A DNA stretch of 64,000 nucleotides from Nocardia sp. BMG51109 (GTDB lineage: Bacteria > Actinomycetota > Actinomycetes > Mycobacteriales > Mycobacteriaceae), in contig NZ_JAFQ01000004.1 in NCBI RefSeq assembly GCF_000526215.1, positions 8,122,001 through 8,186,000 on the forward strand, read 5' to 3'. The position numbers and the translations under genes were made by a program. Of this stretch, positions 16,516 to 29,000 are shown piece by piece (position 1 is the stretch's first letter; each line of letters opens with the position of its first letter). The notes under the pieces are model-generated. The model saw nothing but the letters and a program-made list of their open reading frames with translations, was not told where the DNA came from and did no database searches.

Positions 16516-19500
16516 TCAGACCGTGACGCGGTCCCGGTCCATTTCCGTGTCGATCAGTTCGGCCAGGGCGCGCGTGGTCGGATTGGCCAGGAAGCTCGCC
16601 AGTTCGAGGACCATGCCGGTGCTGTTGTTCAGTCTGTTCCGCAGTTCGAACACCGACAGCGAGGTGAGACCGGTCTCCATGAGCGGAACGTCCACGTCGA
16701 CCTCGCCCGAATCGACCATCATCTCCTGGAGCTGGCCGCGCAGCATCGCCAGCACGAAATCCGTTCTCTCGCTCTGCGGCAGCGCGTCGCGGTCCGCGCG
16801 GAACCGCGCCGCGGCATCGGGGTCGATCTCGGAATCGGTTTCCGTATCGCAGATCTCGGTGCCGACGGTGGAGGTCGACACGGTCATCTGGATGCCGCGC
16901 CAATAGGTGCGGTGCTGGAAGGCGTAGGTGGGCAGGTCCACCGTGCGCGCCCCGGTGCCGTCGAAGACCGCCGCCCAGTGCACGCCGGCGCCGCGGACCC
17001 ACGCCTCGGCCAGCGCGCGCATCAGGCCGAGGGATTCGTCCTTGCCCGGCGGCAGCGTCGGGATCGCGACACACCGGCTGTCGGTGAGGCATTCGTAGCT
17101 CATGCCGGACAGCACGTCGCCGGGGCCGAGCTCGAGGACCGTGTCGACGCCCGCGGCGAGCAGGGATCGGACGCAGTCGTGGAACAGCACCGCCTGCCGG
17201 GCCTGGCGCGCCCAGTAGTCCGGGGTGCGGATCTCCTCCGGGTCGGCGAGCACGCCGGTGACGTTGGACAGCAACGGAATCGACGGCGCGTGCAGCGTCG
17301 CCTCGCCCACGACCTTACGGAACTCGTCGAGCATGGGGTCCAGGTGCGGCGAGTGGAACGCGCGCTGCACCCGCAGTCGCTTGATGCGGCGGCCGCGCTT
17401 GCGCCAGCTCTTGGCGAGTTCGATGACGGCGTCCTCGTCACCGGAGACGACGGTCGAGTTCGGTCCGTTGTTCGCCGCGATCGAGACCCGGCCGTCGTAG
17501 TCGCCCAGCGACTCCGAGATCTCGTCGAACGACGCGCGCACCGAGGCCATCGCACCCGGCCGCAGCCGCTGCATCAGGCGTCCCCTGGCCGCGACCACGG
17601 CAGCGGCGTCGTCGAGGCCGAACACGCCGGCGATATGCGCGGCGGACAGCTCGCCGATCGAGTGGCCGACCAGGAAATCGCCGGTGACACCCCAGGATTC
17701 GAGCAGCCGGTACAGCGCCACCTCGACCGCGAACAGCGCGGGCTGGGCGAATTCGGTGTCGTCCAGCGCGTCCGGGGCGTCGTCGAAGACGATCTCGCGC
17801 AGCGGCCGGTCGAGATGCGGCGCGAACGCGGCGCAGATCTCGTCGAATGCCGCGGAGAACCGCGGGAAGGCGTCGTAGAGCTGCCGTCCCATGGCCGGCA
17901 GCTGGCTGCCCTGCCCCGGGAACATCAGGGCCACGGTCGTCTTCTCCCCCGCCACGGTGGCGGCGACGGCCGACGCGGACGTCGTGCCCTCGGCGACCGC
18001 GGTCAGCGCGTCCCGCAACGCGTTCGGCGAATCCGCGAGCAGCACGGCCCGGTGGTCGAACGCGCCGCGGGTCGTGGCCAGCGACAGACCCATGTCGGCG
18101 AGGTCGGGCGCCGGATCGGCCGAGATGCGGGTGAGCAGCCGCTGCGCCTGGCCGCGCAGCGCGCGGGCGGTCTTGCCGGACAGCACGCACGGCGTCATCG
18201 CGGGCAGGCGGGCCTGCGCGAGGGCCGGATCGGCCGGCAGCTCCACCACATCGGGATCGCATTCGACGATGACATGAGCGTTGGTTCCGCTGAACCCGAA
18301 CGACGACACGGCTGCCCGGCGCACCCGGCCCGGATTCGGCCACGGCATCGACTCGGTGGCCAGCCGGATCTCGCCCCGGGACCAGTCGACGTGCGTCGAC
18401 GGCTCGTCCACGTGCAGCGTCTGTGGCACGACGCCGTGCCGCATCGACAGGACCATCTTGATGATGCCCGCGACGCCCGAGGCCAATTGGGTATGCCCCA
18501 TATTCGATTTGATGGATCCGAGCACCAGCGGCTGCGCGCCCTGGCGCTGCCCGTAGGTCGCGAGCAGGGCCCGCGCCTCGATCGGATCGCCCAGCATGGT
18601 GCCGGTGCCGTGGCCGTCCACCACGTCGACCGCCGACGCGGGCAGTCCGGCGTCGTCCAGGGCCTGGCGGATTACCCGTTGCTGCGCAAGGCCGTTCGGT
18701 GCGGTCAGGCCGTTCGACGCGCCGTCCTGGTTCAGCGCCGAGCCGCGCAGCACGCCCAGGATGCGCCGGCCGTTGCGCTGAGCGTCCGACAGGCGTTCCA
18801 GCGCAAGGATTCCCACGCCCTCCGACCATGCGGTGCCGTCGGCGGCCGTCGCGAACGCCTTGCAGCGGCCGTCGGGGGACAGCGCGCCCTGCCGCGAGAA
18901 GATCACGTACAGGCCCGGAGTCGGCATGATGGTCACGCCGCCGGCCAGCGCCAGCGAACACTCCCCCGACCGCAGCGCCCGGACGGCCTGGTGGATCGCC
19001 ACCAGCGACGAGGAGCAGGCGGTGTCCACGGCGACGGCCGGGCCCTCCAGGCCGAGCAGATAGGAGATACGGCCGGTCAGAATGCTGGGCGTATTGCCAA
19101 GGAACGCATAGGTTTCCGCGCCGACCGTCTCCTGATCGGCCAGCTCCGACCAGCCCGCGTAACCGTAGTGACCGCAGCCGATGAAGACGCCGGTGTCGGT
19201 GCCGCGCAACGAGGTCGGGTCGATCCGCGCCCGCTCGACCGCCTCCCAGCCGACCTCCAGCACGAGGCGCTGCTGCGGATCCATCATCAGCGCCTCGCGC
19301 GCCGAGATGCCGAAGAAGCCCGCATCGAATTCGGCGGCGCCGGTGAGGAACCCGCCGTATCCGACGGTCGGCATGGTGGGGTCGGCGGTCAGGTCGGCCG
19401 CGCTCGGCCAGCCGCGCTCGGCCGGGAATTCGGAGACGACGTCGCGGCCGGAGGACACCATGTCCCACAGGTCCCCCGGCGAGTTCACCTCGCCCGGGTA

Positions 19501-19632
19501 CCGGCAGGCCATGCCCACGATCGCGATCGGCTCGGACAGCCGCGACTGCACGTCCTGCAATCGCTGCCTGGTCTCGTAGAGTTCGCGCGCCGCCTTCTTC
19601 AGGTATTTGCGGAGTTCCTCGTCACTGGCCAT
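16516..19632 (-). CDS. Type I PKS, final extension module 7 (KS-AT-ACP, malonyl, no thioesterase)
   Basis: The 1038-residue protein begins with a coiled-coil docking segment ([18 protein letters not shown]). The KS follows, with Cys206 in [17 protein letters not shown] and [12 protein letters not shown] Ser658 lies in GHSIGE, with RAFH at the specificity site, both malonyl-type. The ACP attachment Ser991 is in GLTSLS, where Thr replaces the usual Asp before Ser. There is no KR, DH, ER or TE, so the last unit should leave as an unreduced beta-ketoacyl-ACP. ATG 19632 is preferred over the in-frame GTG 19641 because GAGGTGG then sits at normal spacing. It lies 22 bp after the second PKS gene and 28 bp before the AfsA-like gene. 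Confidence 0.93.
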   Translation of the reverse strand: MASDEELRKYLKKAARELYETRQRLQDVQSRLSEPIAIVGMACRYPGEVNSPGDLWDMVSSGRDVVSEFPAERGWPSAADLTADPTMPTVGYGGFLTGAAEFDAGFFGISAREALMMDPQQRLVLEVGWEAVERARIDPTSLRGTDTGVFIGCGHYGYAGWSELADQETVGAETYAFLGNTPSILTGRISYLLGLEGPAVAVDTACSSSLVAIHQAVRALRSGECSLALAGGVTIMPTPGLYVIFSRQGALSPDGRCKAFATAADGTAWSEGVGILALERLSDAQRNGRRILGVLRGSALNQDGASNGLTAPNGLAQQRVIRQALDDAGLPASAVDVVDGHGTGTMLGDPIEARALLATYGQRQGAQPLVLGSIKSNMGHTQLASGVAGIIKMVLSMRHGVVPQTLHVDEPSTHVDWSRGEIRLATESMPWPNPGRVRRAAVSSFGFSGTNAHVIVECDPDVVELPADPALAQARLPAMTPCVLSGKTARALRGQAQRLLTRISADPAPDLADMGLSLATTRGAFDHRAVLLADSPNALRDALTAVAEGTTSASAVAATVAGEKTTVALMFPGQGSQLPAMGRQLYDAFPRFSAAFDEICAAFAPHLDRPLREIVFDDAPDALDDTEFAQPALFAVEVALYRLLESWGVTGDFLVGHSIGELSAAHIAGVFGLDDAAAVVAARGRLMQRLRPGAMASVRASFDEISESLGDYDGRVSIAANNGPNSTVVSGDEDAVIELAKSWRKRGRRIKRLRVQRAFHSPHLDPMLDEFRKVVGEATLHAPSIPLLSNVTGVLADPEEIRTPDYWARQARQAVLFHDCVRSLLAAGVDTVLELGPGDVLSGMSYECLTDSRCVAIPTLPPGKDESLGLMRALAEAWVRGAGVHWAAVFDGTGARTVDLPTYAFQHRTYWRGIQMTVSTSTVGTEICDTETDSEIDPDAAARFRADRDALPQSERTDFVLAMLRGQLQEMMVDSGEVDVDVPLMETGLTSLSVFELRNRLNNSTGMVLELASFLANPTTRALAELIDTEMDRDRVTV

Positions 19633-19654
19633 ATTTCCCACCTCGTGCGCTACG

Positions 19655-22600
19655 TCAGCTCATCTGATCGATGAACTCGAAAAGCTCGCCGTCGTCGGCG
19701 CCTTCCAATTTGTCGGCCATACCGCCGTCGTTCTCCCCTTCGAGTTCACGCAGGACGGCGCCGAGCCGGGTCGCTACTTCGGTGCGATCCCGCTCCCCCA
19801 AGGCCGCCGCGGCACAGCGCTGTGCCAGGGCCTCGATCTCGGACATGAGTTGGTCGGTCGGATTCTCGTCGGGGGCGATTTCCTGACGGATGTATTCGGC
19901 GAGGGCGGCCGGGGTCGGATACTCGAACATGGCCGCGGCCGACAGCATGATGCCCAGCGCCGGCCGGAGTCGATTGCGGAATTCCATGATTCCGAGCGAA
20001 TCGAAGCCTATCTCGTTGAACGGCTTGTGGGAACTGATCGCCTCCGCCGACTGATGACCGAGCACCGTCGCGGCGTGCGAGCGGATTACGCCCAGAATGG
20101 TTTCGATCTGCTGCTCGGGAGTCAGTCCGGTCAAGCGCACCCCGGATTCGGCGGTGACCGCGGCGCCGCCTTCCGCCACGGGCCGGGATCCGCGCGACAG
20201 TCCGCGCAGCACCGGCGGCAGATCCTCCGGGGCCAGGGCCGCGAGCGCCGCGCGGTCGATGTGCACCGCGACGGCCGCGGCGGTGCCGGTCTCCAGCGCC
20301 GTGTCGTAGAGCGCCATTCCCTCGGCGTCGGACAGGGGCAGGAAACCCTGGCGGCGCATGCGTTGCAGGTCCTGCTGTCCGAGGCGGCTGGCCATTCCGC
20401 TCTGCCGCCACGGGCCCCACGCCAGCGACAGCGCGGGCAGGCCGGCCAGGTGGCGGTTGCGGCACAGGGCGTCCAGGAAGGCGTTCGCCGCGGCGTAGTT
20501 GGCCTGTCCGGGACCGCCGAGGACGCCGGCGACCGAGGAATACACCACGAACGCCGACAGATCGAGATGTCCGGTGGCCTCGTGCAGATTCCATGCCGCG
20601 TCGACCTTCGGCCGGAACACCGTGTCGAGTTGTTCGGGTGTCATCGATTCGAACGTTCCGTCGGCGACGACACCCGCGGTGTGGATCACCGCGGTCAGGG
20701 GTCGCCGCACGGCGTCGATCAACGCCGTCACCGCGTTTCGGTCCGCCGTATCGCAGGCGACGATATCGACCTCGGCGCCGGATTCGGTCAGCTCGGCCGC
20801 GAGTTCGGCGGCGCCCTCGGCGTCGGGGCCCCGGCGGCTCGCGAGCACGAGGTGCCGCGCACCGTGCGCCGCGACGAGGTGGCGGGCGGCCGCGGCACCG
20901 AGACCGCCTGTCCCGCCGGTGATCAGCACCGTCCCTTCCGGATTCAGGGGCACCGGAATGGTGAGCACGTTCTTGCCGATGTGCCGGGCCTGGCTCATGA
21001 ATCGCAGCGCCTCCGGCATTTCCCGGATATCCCACGAGGTCACCGGAAGCGGTGGCAGTTCCCCGGATTCGAACAGGCAGGCCAGTTCGACCATGATCTC
21101 GTGGACCCGATCGGGATCGGCGCTCATCAGGTGGAAGTTGCGGTATTCCACGCCGGGGTGCCGGTCGGCGACCTCGGCCGGGTCGCGCAGATCGTTCACG
21201 CCCATGTCGAGGTAGCGTCCGCCGTCGGCGAGCAGCCGCAGCGAGGCGTCGACCAGTTCGCCGGCCAGCGAGGCCAGCACGACGTCCACGCCGCGTCCGC
21301 CGGTGCCGACCGAGAACTTCTCCTCGAATCCGGGGGTCCGCGAGTCGGCGATCCGATCGTCGCCGAATCCCATCTCCCGCAGCACCTTCCACTTCGGGGT
21401 GCTCGCGGTGACGTAGAGGTCCAGGCCGAGGTGGCGGGCCAGGTGCACGCCCGCCATGCCCACGCCGCCGGTGGCCGCGTGCAGCAGCAGCGACTCGCCG
21501 GGGCGGACCTTCGCCAGGTCCACCAGCCCGTAGAAGGCCGTCGCGTAGACCACCGGTGCGGCGGCGGCCTGCGCGAACGACCAGCCGGTCGGCATCGGGA
21601 CCACCATGCGCCGGTCCACCACGGCGGTGGAGCGGAGGCCCGGCATGAAGCCCATCACCCGGTCCCCGGGGGCGTACTCGGTGACGTCGGGGGCCACCTC
21701 GAGCACCACGCCGGAGCCCTCGCCGCCGATCGCGGCGTCGGCGTCGGGATACATGCCGAGCACGATCAGGGCGTCGCGGAAGTTCACGCCCACCGCGCGC
21801 AGCGAGATGCGCACCTGGCCGGGGTCGAGCGGGCGGTGCGCGTCCGGATCGTCGGCCAGCGCCAGGTTGTCGGCGGTGGTCGTGCCCTTCCCCAGCGGCG
21901 TCAGCCGCCACTCCGAGCCGCGGAGCCGTTCGACCGGGCCGACCACGTCGGACTCCTTGCGGGCCAGGCGGGCCACGTGCATGTCGCCGTGCCGCAGGGC
22001 TGTCTGCGGTTCGTCGACGTCCAGGGCTCGTTCGACGGCCTCGCGCAAGGGTGTGCGGTCGTCGATGTCGACCAGGACGATGCGGCCGGGGGCTTCGTGC
22101 TGGGCGCTGCGGAGCAGGCCCCAGACCGCGGCACCGGTGAGATCGACCTGTTCCGAGGGATGGACGGCCACCGCGCGCTGGGTCACCACCACGACCCGTG
22201 CGGCCGGGGTGTCGCCGGACAGCCGCGACCGGACGTGTGCCAGCAGGTCGCCGACCCGGCCTCGCAGTGCGGTCGCGAACTCGATGTCGTTGTGCGACCC
22301 GGTGATTCGCAGTACCGCCGCGGCGCGGCCGTCGGCCGGTTCCACGATCTCGGTCTTCGGTCCCGAGCCGTTGCCGCTCCCGTTCACCGCCGGAGTGGTC
22401 CAGCGATAGGAGGCCGCTTCGGGTTCGGTGTCGAGCCGGGTCCATTCCAGGTCGAACAGGGGGGCACTGCGCCGACTGTCCAGCTGGTTCGGCGAGAGTG
22501 GCCGTGCGACAAGTTTTCTCACGGAGACCACGGGTTCACCGGCGTCCGACGCGGCCGTCACCGAGACCGACGTGTCGGAGGTTTGTGTGATCCGCACCCG

Positions 22601-25600
22601 CAGCCGGGTGGCGCCGGCCGCGTGGAAGTTCACGCCCTCCCAGGAGAACGGCAGCATCGTCCGGTCGTCGTCGCGGCCCAGCACGAGGGCGTGCAGGGCG
22701 GCGTCGAACAGCGCCGGGTGCAGGACGAATCGGTCGTCGCGGTCGGTGTCGCGGAGGGTGACCTCGGCGAAGATGTCCTGGCCGCGTCGCCAGCAGGCGC
22801 GCAGTCCCCGGAAGGCGGGTCCGTATCCGAAACCGTTGTCGCTCAACGTCTCGTAGAGGCCGTCGACCGGGACGGGCTCGGCCGCCGCCGGTGGCCACTC
22901 CGGCAGCTCGGGCGCGGGCGGCGTGGCGGCCGTGAGAATGCCCTTGGCGTGGGTCGTCCAGGGTTCGTCGGCGGCGCCGTCGCCCGCGCGGGAGTAGATA
23001 CCGGCAGTCCGGCGACCGTCGGTGTCGCCGCCGTCCACGACGACCTGGATCTGCACGGCCTCGACCGGGGGCAGCACCAGGGGTGCCTCGAGGGTGAGTT
23101 CTTCGAGTCCGCCGCAACCGGTTTCGTCGCCGGCGCGGATCACCATCTCGACCAGGGCGGTGCCGGGCACCAGGACGGTGCCCTGGATGGCGTGGTCGGC
23201 CAGCCACGGGTGAGTGCGCAGGGACAGTCGTCCGGTGAGGATCAGGCCGCTGGAGTCGGCGGTCGCGAGGAGGCCGCCGAGCAGCGGGTGATCGATTCTG
23301 TTCAACCCGGCCGCGGCGGCGTCGGGGTCGTCCGCGGGGGCTTCCAGCCAGCACCGCTGGCGTTGGAAGGGGTAGGTCGGCAACGGGATTCGGCGGTGGT
23401 TACCGGGGTAGAAGGCGTTCCAGGACACCGGGACTCCGGCCGTCGAGAGCTGTGCCAGGGCCGAGACGACCGTGTCGACGGCGGGGGCCTTGGTGCGCAG
23501 AGTTGTCGTACACCACGGCTGGTGCGATTCTCCGGTCACGCACTCCTGGATCAGCGCGGACAGCGCGCCTCCGGGACCCGTTTCGACGAACCCGCCGACT
23601 CGCTGCTGCTCGAGCCACCGCACGCTGTCGGCGAACCGCACCGGCTCCCGCACATGCCGCACCCAGTACCCGGGGTCGGTGTGGTCGGCATCCGCGGAAC
23701 CCGTCAGATTCGACACGATCGGGATGCGAGGCTCCTCGAACGCCAATCCCGCAGCTAGCGTGGCGAACTCGGCCAGCATCGGCGCCATGTGCGGGGAATG
23801 GAAGGCGTGGCTGACCGGCAACCGCTTGGTCTTGCGATCCGCGAACTCGGCCGCGATCCGTGCCACCGCGCCCTCGTCACCGGAGATCGTCACCGACTCC
23901 GGGCCGTTGATCGCCGCTATGGCCACCTCGTCCTCGTGCCCGGCCAGCACCGCAAGCACCTCGTGTTCGGCGGCGGCGAGCGCCACCATGGCGCCGCCGG
24001 TCGGCAAGGCCTGCATCAGCCGGCCGCGCGCCGCCACCAGCGCACACGCATCCCGCAGCGACAGCACACCGGCCACATGCGCCGCGGTCAACTCCCCGAT
24101 CGAATGTCCCAGCAGATAATCCGGCCGGACACCCACATGCTCGAACAACCGGAACAGCGCCGCACCGACCGCGAACAGCCCGGACTGCGCGAAGACCGTC
24201 TGGTCGACCAAATCCGCGAGGTCCGATCCCGGTTCGGCGAAGACCACATCGCGAACCGGGGCAGCCACATGGCCGGCCAGCTCCGCGTCCAAGCTCGCAC
24301 AGATCTCGTCGAACGCCTCTCGGAACACCGCCGACGACTCGTAGAGGTCGCGGCCCATACCGGCCCACTGCGAACCCTGACCGGGGAACACGAACACCAC
24401 TGCGCCCGAACCGGTTGCGGCGGTGCCGTGGACGACGCCGGGTGCCTCCTCGCCCTGCGCCAGCGCCGACAATCCGGCCAGCAGGTTGTCGCGGCCACGG
24501 CCCCAGACGATCGCGCGATGCTCGAACAGCTTGCGGCCGTTCAGCAGCGACCAGCCGATATCGGTCGCGGACGCTTCCCGATCCTCGCCCGCGAACGCGG
24601 CGAGCCGTTGCGCCTGAGCCCGCAGTGCCGGCGCGCTGTGTCCCGAGAGAACCCACGGAACCATGCCGGCGTCGAACGCGGGCCGCGGATTGATTGCCGA
24701 GGCGGGGGTTTCGACCGGCGGCGCTTGCTCGAGGATGACGTGGGCGTTGGTGCCCGAGATGCCGAACGACGACACCCCGGCACGCCACGGCCGATCCACC
24801 TCCGGCCACGACCGCGCCTCGGTCAGCAGCTCCACCGCGCCGTCGGTCCAATCCACCTGTGGTGTCGGCTCGTCCACATGTAGCGTCTTCGGCAGGCTCC
24901 CGGCACGCATCGCCATGACCATCTTGATCACACCCGCCACACCGGCAGCGGCCTGGGAATGGCCGATATTGGATTTCAGCGAACCCAACCAGAGCGGACT
25001 GTCCGGCGAACGATCCCGGCCATAGGTCGCCAGCAGAGCCTGCGCCTCGATCGGATCGCCCAATGTCGTTCCCGTGCCGTGCGCTTCGACCGCGTCGACC
25101 TCGGTGGGTGAGAGTCCCGCGTTGGCCAGCGCCTGCCGGATCACCCGCTGCTGCGACGGACCGTTCGGCGCCGTCAGGCCGTTGCTCGCGCCGTCCTGGT
25201 TGACCGCGCTGCCCCGCAGCACCGCCAGCACCGGATGGCCGTTGCGGCGGGCGTCGGAAAGGCGTTCCAGCAGAATGATTCCCGCGCCTTCGGACCATCC
25301 CGTGCCGTCCGCGGCCGCGGCGAAGGACTTGCATCGCCCGTCGGGGGACAGTCCGCGCTGCCGGGAGAATTCCACGAACAGCCCCGGAGTCGCCAATACC
25401 GTCACGCCACCGGCCAGCGCCAGCGAGCACTCACCGGACCGCAGCGAGTTCGCCGCGAGATGCATGGACACCAGCGACGACGAGCATGCCGTATCCACCG
25501 TGACCGCCGGGCCCTCGAACCCGAACGAGTACGCCACCCGCCCCGACACCACGCTGCCCGCATTGCCGCTGCCCCAGAATCCCTCGATCTCCGCGGGAAG

Positions 25601-26015
25601 GCCGGTCGAGGAGAACCGTGACGCGTAGTCGGCGTACATCACGCCGGCGAAGACGCCGGTCTGGCTGCCCTTCAGGGTCGAGGGATCGATGCCCGCCCGC
25701 TCGAACACCTCCCAGGACGTCTCCAGCAGCAACCGCTGCTGCGGATCGGTCGCCAATGCCTCGCGGGGCGACATCCCGAAGAAGCCGGGATCGAAATCGG
25801 CCGCGTCGTAGACGAATCCGCCGTCGCGCACATACGACTTCCCGGTGGTCTCGGGGTCCGGATCGAACAGCCCGTCCACGTCCCAGCCGCGGTCGGAGGG
25901 CCACGGCCCCACCGCATCCCGGCCGGACGCCACCAGATCCCACAGGGCCTCCGGCGAGGTCACGCCGCCCGGATAGCGGCACGCCATCGCGACGATCGCG
26001 ATCGGTTCGTCGGCG
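19655..26015 (-). other. PKS module 6: KS-AT(malonyl)-DH-ER-KR-ACP
   Basis: KS Cys3711; AT Ser4172 in GHSIGE with HAFH (malonyl); DH His4475 in [12 protein letters not shown] near 5047 with [15 protein letters not shown] near 5232 with VAD where other modules have LDD, keeping the diagnostic Asp; ACP Ser5540 in [12 protein letters not shown]. The part after the DH differs clearly in wording from all other modules. Full reduction to methylene is expected. Confidence 0.85.
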
Positions 26016-29000
26016 GCGGCCGCCGGCACCGCGGCCGGTGTCGGTGCGGCCGAATCGGTTCCGCTGATCTCCTCGACCAGGTGCCGGGCCAGTGCGCGCG
26101 GGGTCGGGTAGTCGAAGACCGCGCTGGCGGGCAGTTTCACGCCGGTCGACGCCGACAGCCGGTTGCGCAGTTCGACGCCGGTCAGCGAGTCGAAACCCTG
26201 GTCGGTGAAGGCGCGGTCGACGTCGATGCCCGAGGCGTCGGGGTGGCCGAGCACGACCGCGCCGTCTCCGCGCACCAATGCCAGGGCGTGCGCATGGCGT
26301 TCGTCCTCCGCCATACCGAGCAACCGCTGCACCCACCCGCCGTCGGCCGATGCCGTGCCCGCCGCAGTTCGGCGGGTCCGGCTCCGGACCAGCCCGCGCA
26401 CGACCGACGGGACGATATCCGTGGCGGTCCAGGCCGTCGGGTTCAGCCGGGCGGTCACCAGCGCGGCCTCGTCGGCGGTGAGGGCGGCATCGAACAGCGC
26501 CAGGCCGTCCCGGACGGTCATCGGGGCGATTCCCGCTCGCCGCATGCGCACCAGGTCGGCGTCGCGCAGGCCGCCGGTCATCGCGCTGGCGCTGTCCTGT
26601 TCCCACAGGCCCCACGCCATCGATACGGCCGGCAGCCCGAGCGATCGGCGATAGCCCGCGAGGGAGTCCAGGAAGACGTTCGCGGCCGCGTAATTGGCCT
26701 GTCCCGCACCGCCGATGGTCCCGGCGATGGACGAGAACAGCACGAACGCCCGCACATTCGCGGTTCGGGTGAGTTCGTGGAGATTCCACGCACCCGCGAT
26801 CTTGGGCGCCAGTACCCGATCGAGGTGCTCGGGCGTCATCGACTCGAATACCGCATCGTCGAGAACTCCCGCCGCATGCACGACCCCGGTCACCGGCACC
26901 CCGGTCAGAACGCGGCCGAGCGCCTCCCGATCGGCCACATCGCAGGCGGCGACCTGGACCTCGGCGCCCAGTTCCGTCAGCTCCGCGACCAGATCCGCGA
27001 CATCGGCCGCCCGGCCGCCACTGCGGCTGATCAGCAACAGGCCGCGGACGTCATGGGCGCAGACCAGGTGCCGGGCCACGACCGCGCCGAGCCCGCCGGT
27101 GCCACCGGTGATCACCACGGTGCCGTCGCCCCAGGACGCCGGCTCGGAGACCCGCTCGCCGCCGCGGCGGGCCAGCCGCGGCGCCGACATGTCGCCGCGA
27201 CGGATCCTGATCTCGGTCTCCGGTGCGACCGCCGCCGCGGGCAGCGCCGCCCAGGACTCGTCGGCGTCGTCGATGTCCACCAGGGCGATCCGGCCCGGAT
27301 TCTCCGTCTGTGCCGAGCGGATCAGGCCCCGCACCGGCGCCGACAGCAGGCCCGGCAGGTCGTCCGCCGCGCCACGGACGACGACGAGTAGACGCGATTC
27401 GGCGAACCGTTCGTCGGCCAACCATGCCTGCACCGAGGACAGCGCGTCCCCGGTCACCCGCCGCGCCCCGTCGATCGTCTCCTCGGCGGGGTCCGCGCAG
27501 AACACGAGGACGTCCGGAACCGGTTGTCCCGCCTCGATATCCGACCGGAGACCGGTGAGATCGGCACTGGTCTGCGCGGCGATCCGGGACAGCTCGGGAT
27601 TGAACGGCCGTTCCCCGACTGCCGCCCAGCGCGTGTCGGCGGCGGGCGTGGCAGCGGGGACGGGGAGCCAGTCGGTGTGCAGCAGGCTCTCGCGGACGAT
27701 GTCGCCGCCCTGCCGGAACTGCTCCGGGGATACCGTTCGCACCGTGAGGTTTTCGACGGTCGCGACCGGACTGCCGGCCTGATCGGCCACCAGGATCGAC
27801 ACGGTGTCGTCGCCGGTCACCGTGAGCCGGGCCCGCAGTGCCACCGCGCCGGTGGCGTGCAGCGACACGCCTCGCCACGAGAACGGCAGGCCCGCGACCG
27901 CGCCACCCGCGGCGCGGAACCCGTTCAGCACCAGCACCTGTAGCGCCGCGTCGAACAGCGCCGGATGCAGCCCGAACCGGTCGACGTCGTCGCGGGCGGT
28001 TTCCGGCAGTGCGACCTCGGTGTAGAGCCGGCCGTCGCGCCGCCAGACCGCTTGCAGGCCTTGGAATGCCGGGCCGTACTCGAAACCGCCCGCGGCCATC
28101 TCGTCGTAGGCGGCGTCGAGATCGAGCGGGTCCGCGTCGGCCGGCGGCCATGCCGTCAGGTCGTCCGGCGCGCCGATCGGCGCCGTGGCGACGAGGACAC
28201 CGCCGGCGTGGCGGACCCATCCCGCGGCGCCGCCGGTCCGGGCGAACACCGTGACGGTCCGGTGCCCGCCGCGGTCGGCATCGACGACGACCTGGATCTG
28301 CACGTCCCCCGCCGGAGGTATCACCAGCGGCGCCTCCATCGTGAGTTCTTCCACACTGCCGCAACCGGTTTCGTCACCGGCACGCACCACCATCTCCAGC
28401 AGTGCGGTGCCGGGGACGATCACGGTGCCGTGCACGGCGTGGTCGGCCAGCCACGGATGGGCGCGCAGAGACAGCCGTCCGGTGAGGGTCAGTCCGTCGG
28501 AATCGGCGGCGGTCAGGGCCGCGCCCAGGAGCGGGTGATCAATGGCGTCCAGTCCCGCCGCGGCGGCGTCCGCCTCGGCCGCGGGCACATCCAGCCAGTA
28601 CGGCTGCCGCTGGAACGCGTACGTCGGCAACGGCACCGAGCGGACGGAGCGGCCGGCGAACAGGACATCCCAGTCGACCGGGACTCCCCAGGCCGACACC
28701 TGAGCCAGCGCCGAGAGGAAGCGGACCGGGCCGCCCTCGTCGCGGCGCAGCGTGCCGACGACCTTCGCGGGACCGTCGAGGGCCTCGAGCGTCTCCTCGA
28801 TGCTCGCGGTCGACACCGGGTGCGGGCTCATTTCGATGAAGCAACGCATGCCCTGCTCGGCCAGCAATGCGGTCGTGTCGTGGAACCGCACCGGCTGCCG
28901 CAGGTTCGTGAACCAGTAGTCCGCGCTCAGGTTCACCGTATCCAGAAGCTCGCCGGTGACGGTCGAACAGAACGGGATGTCCGACGTCACCGGCACGATT

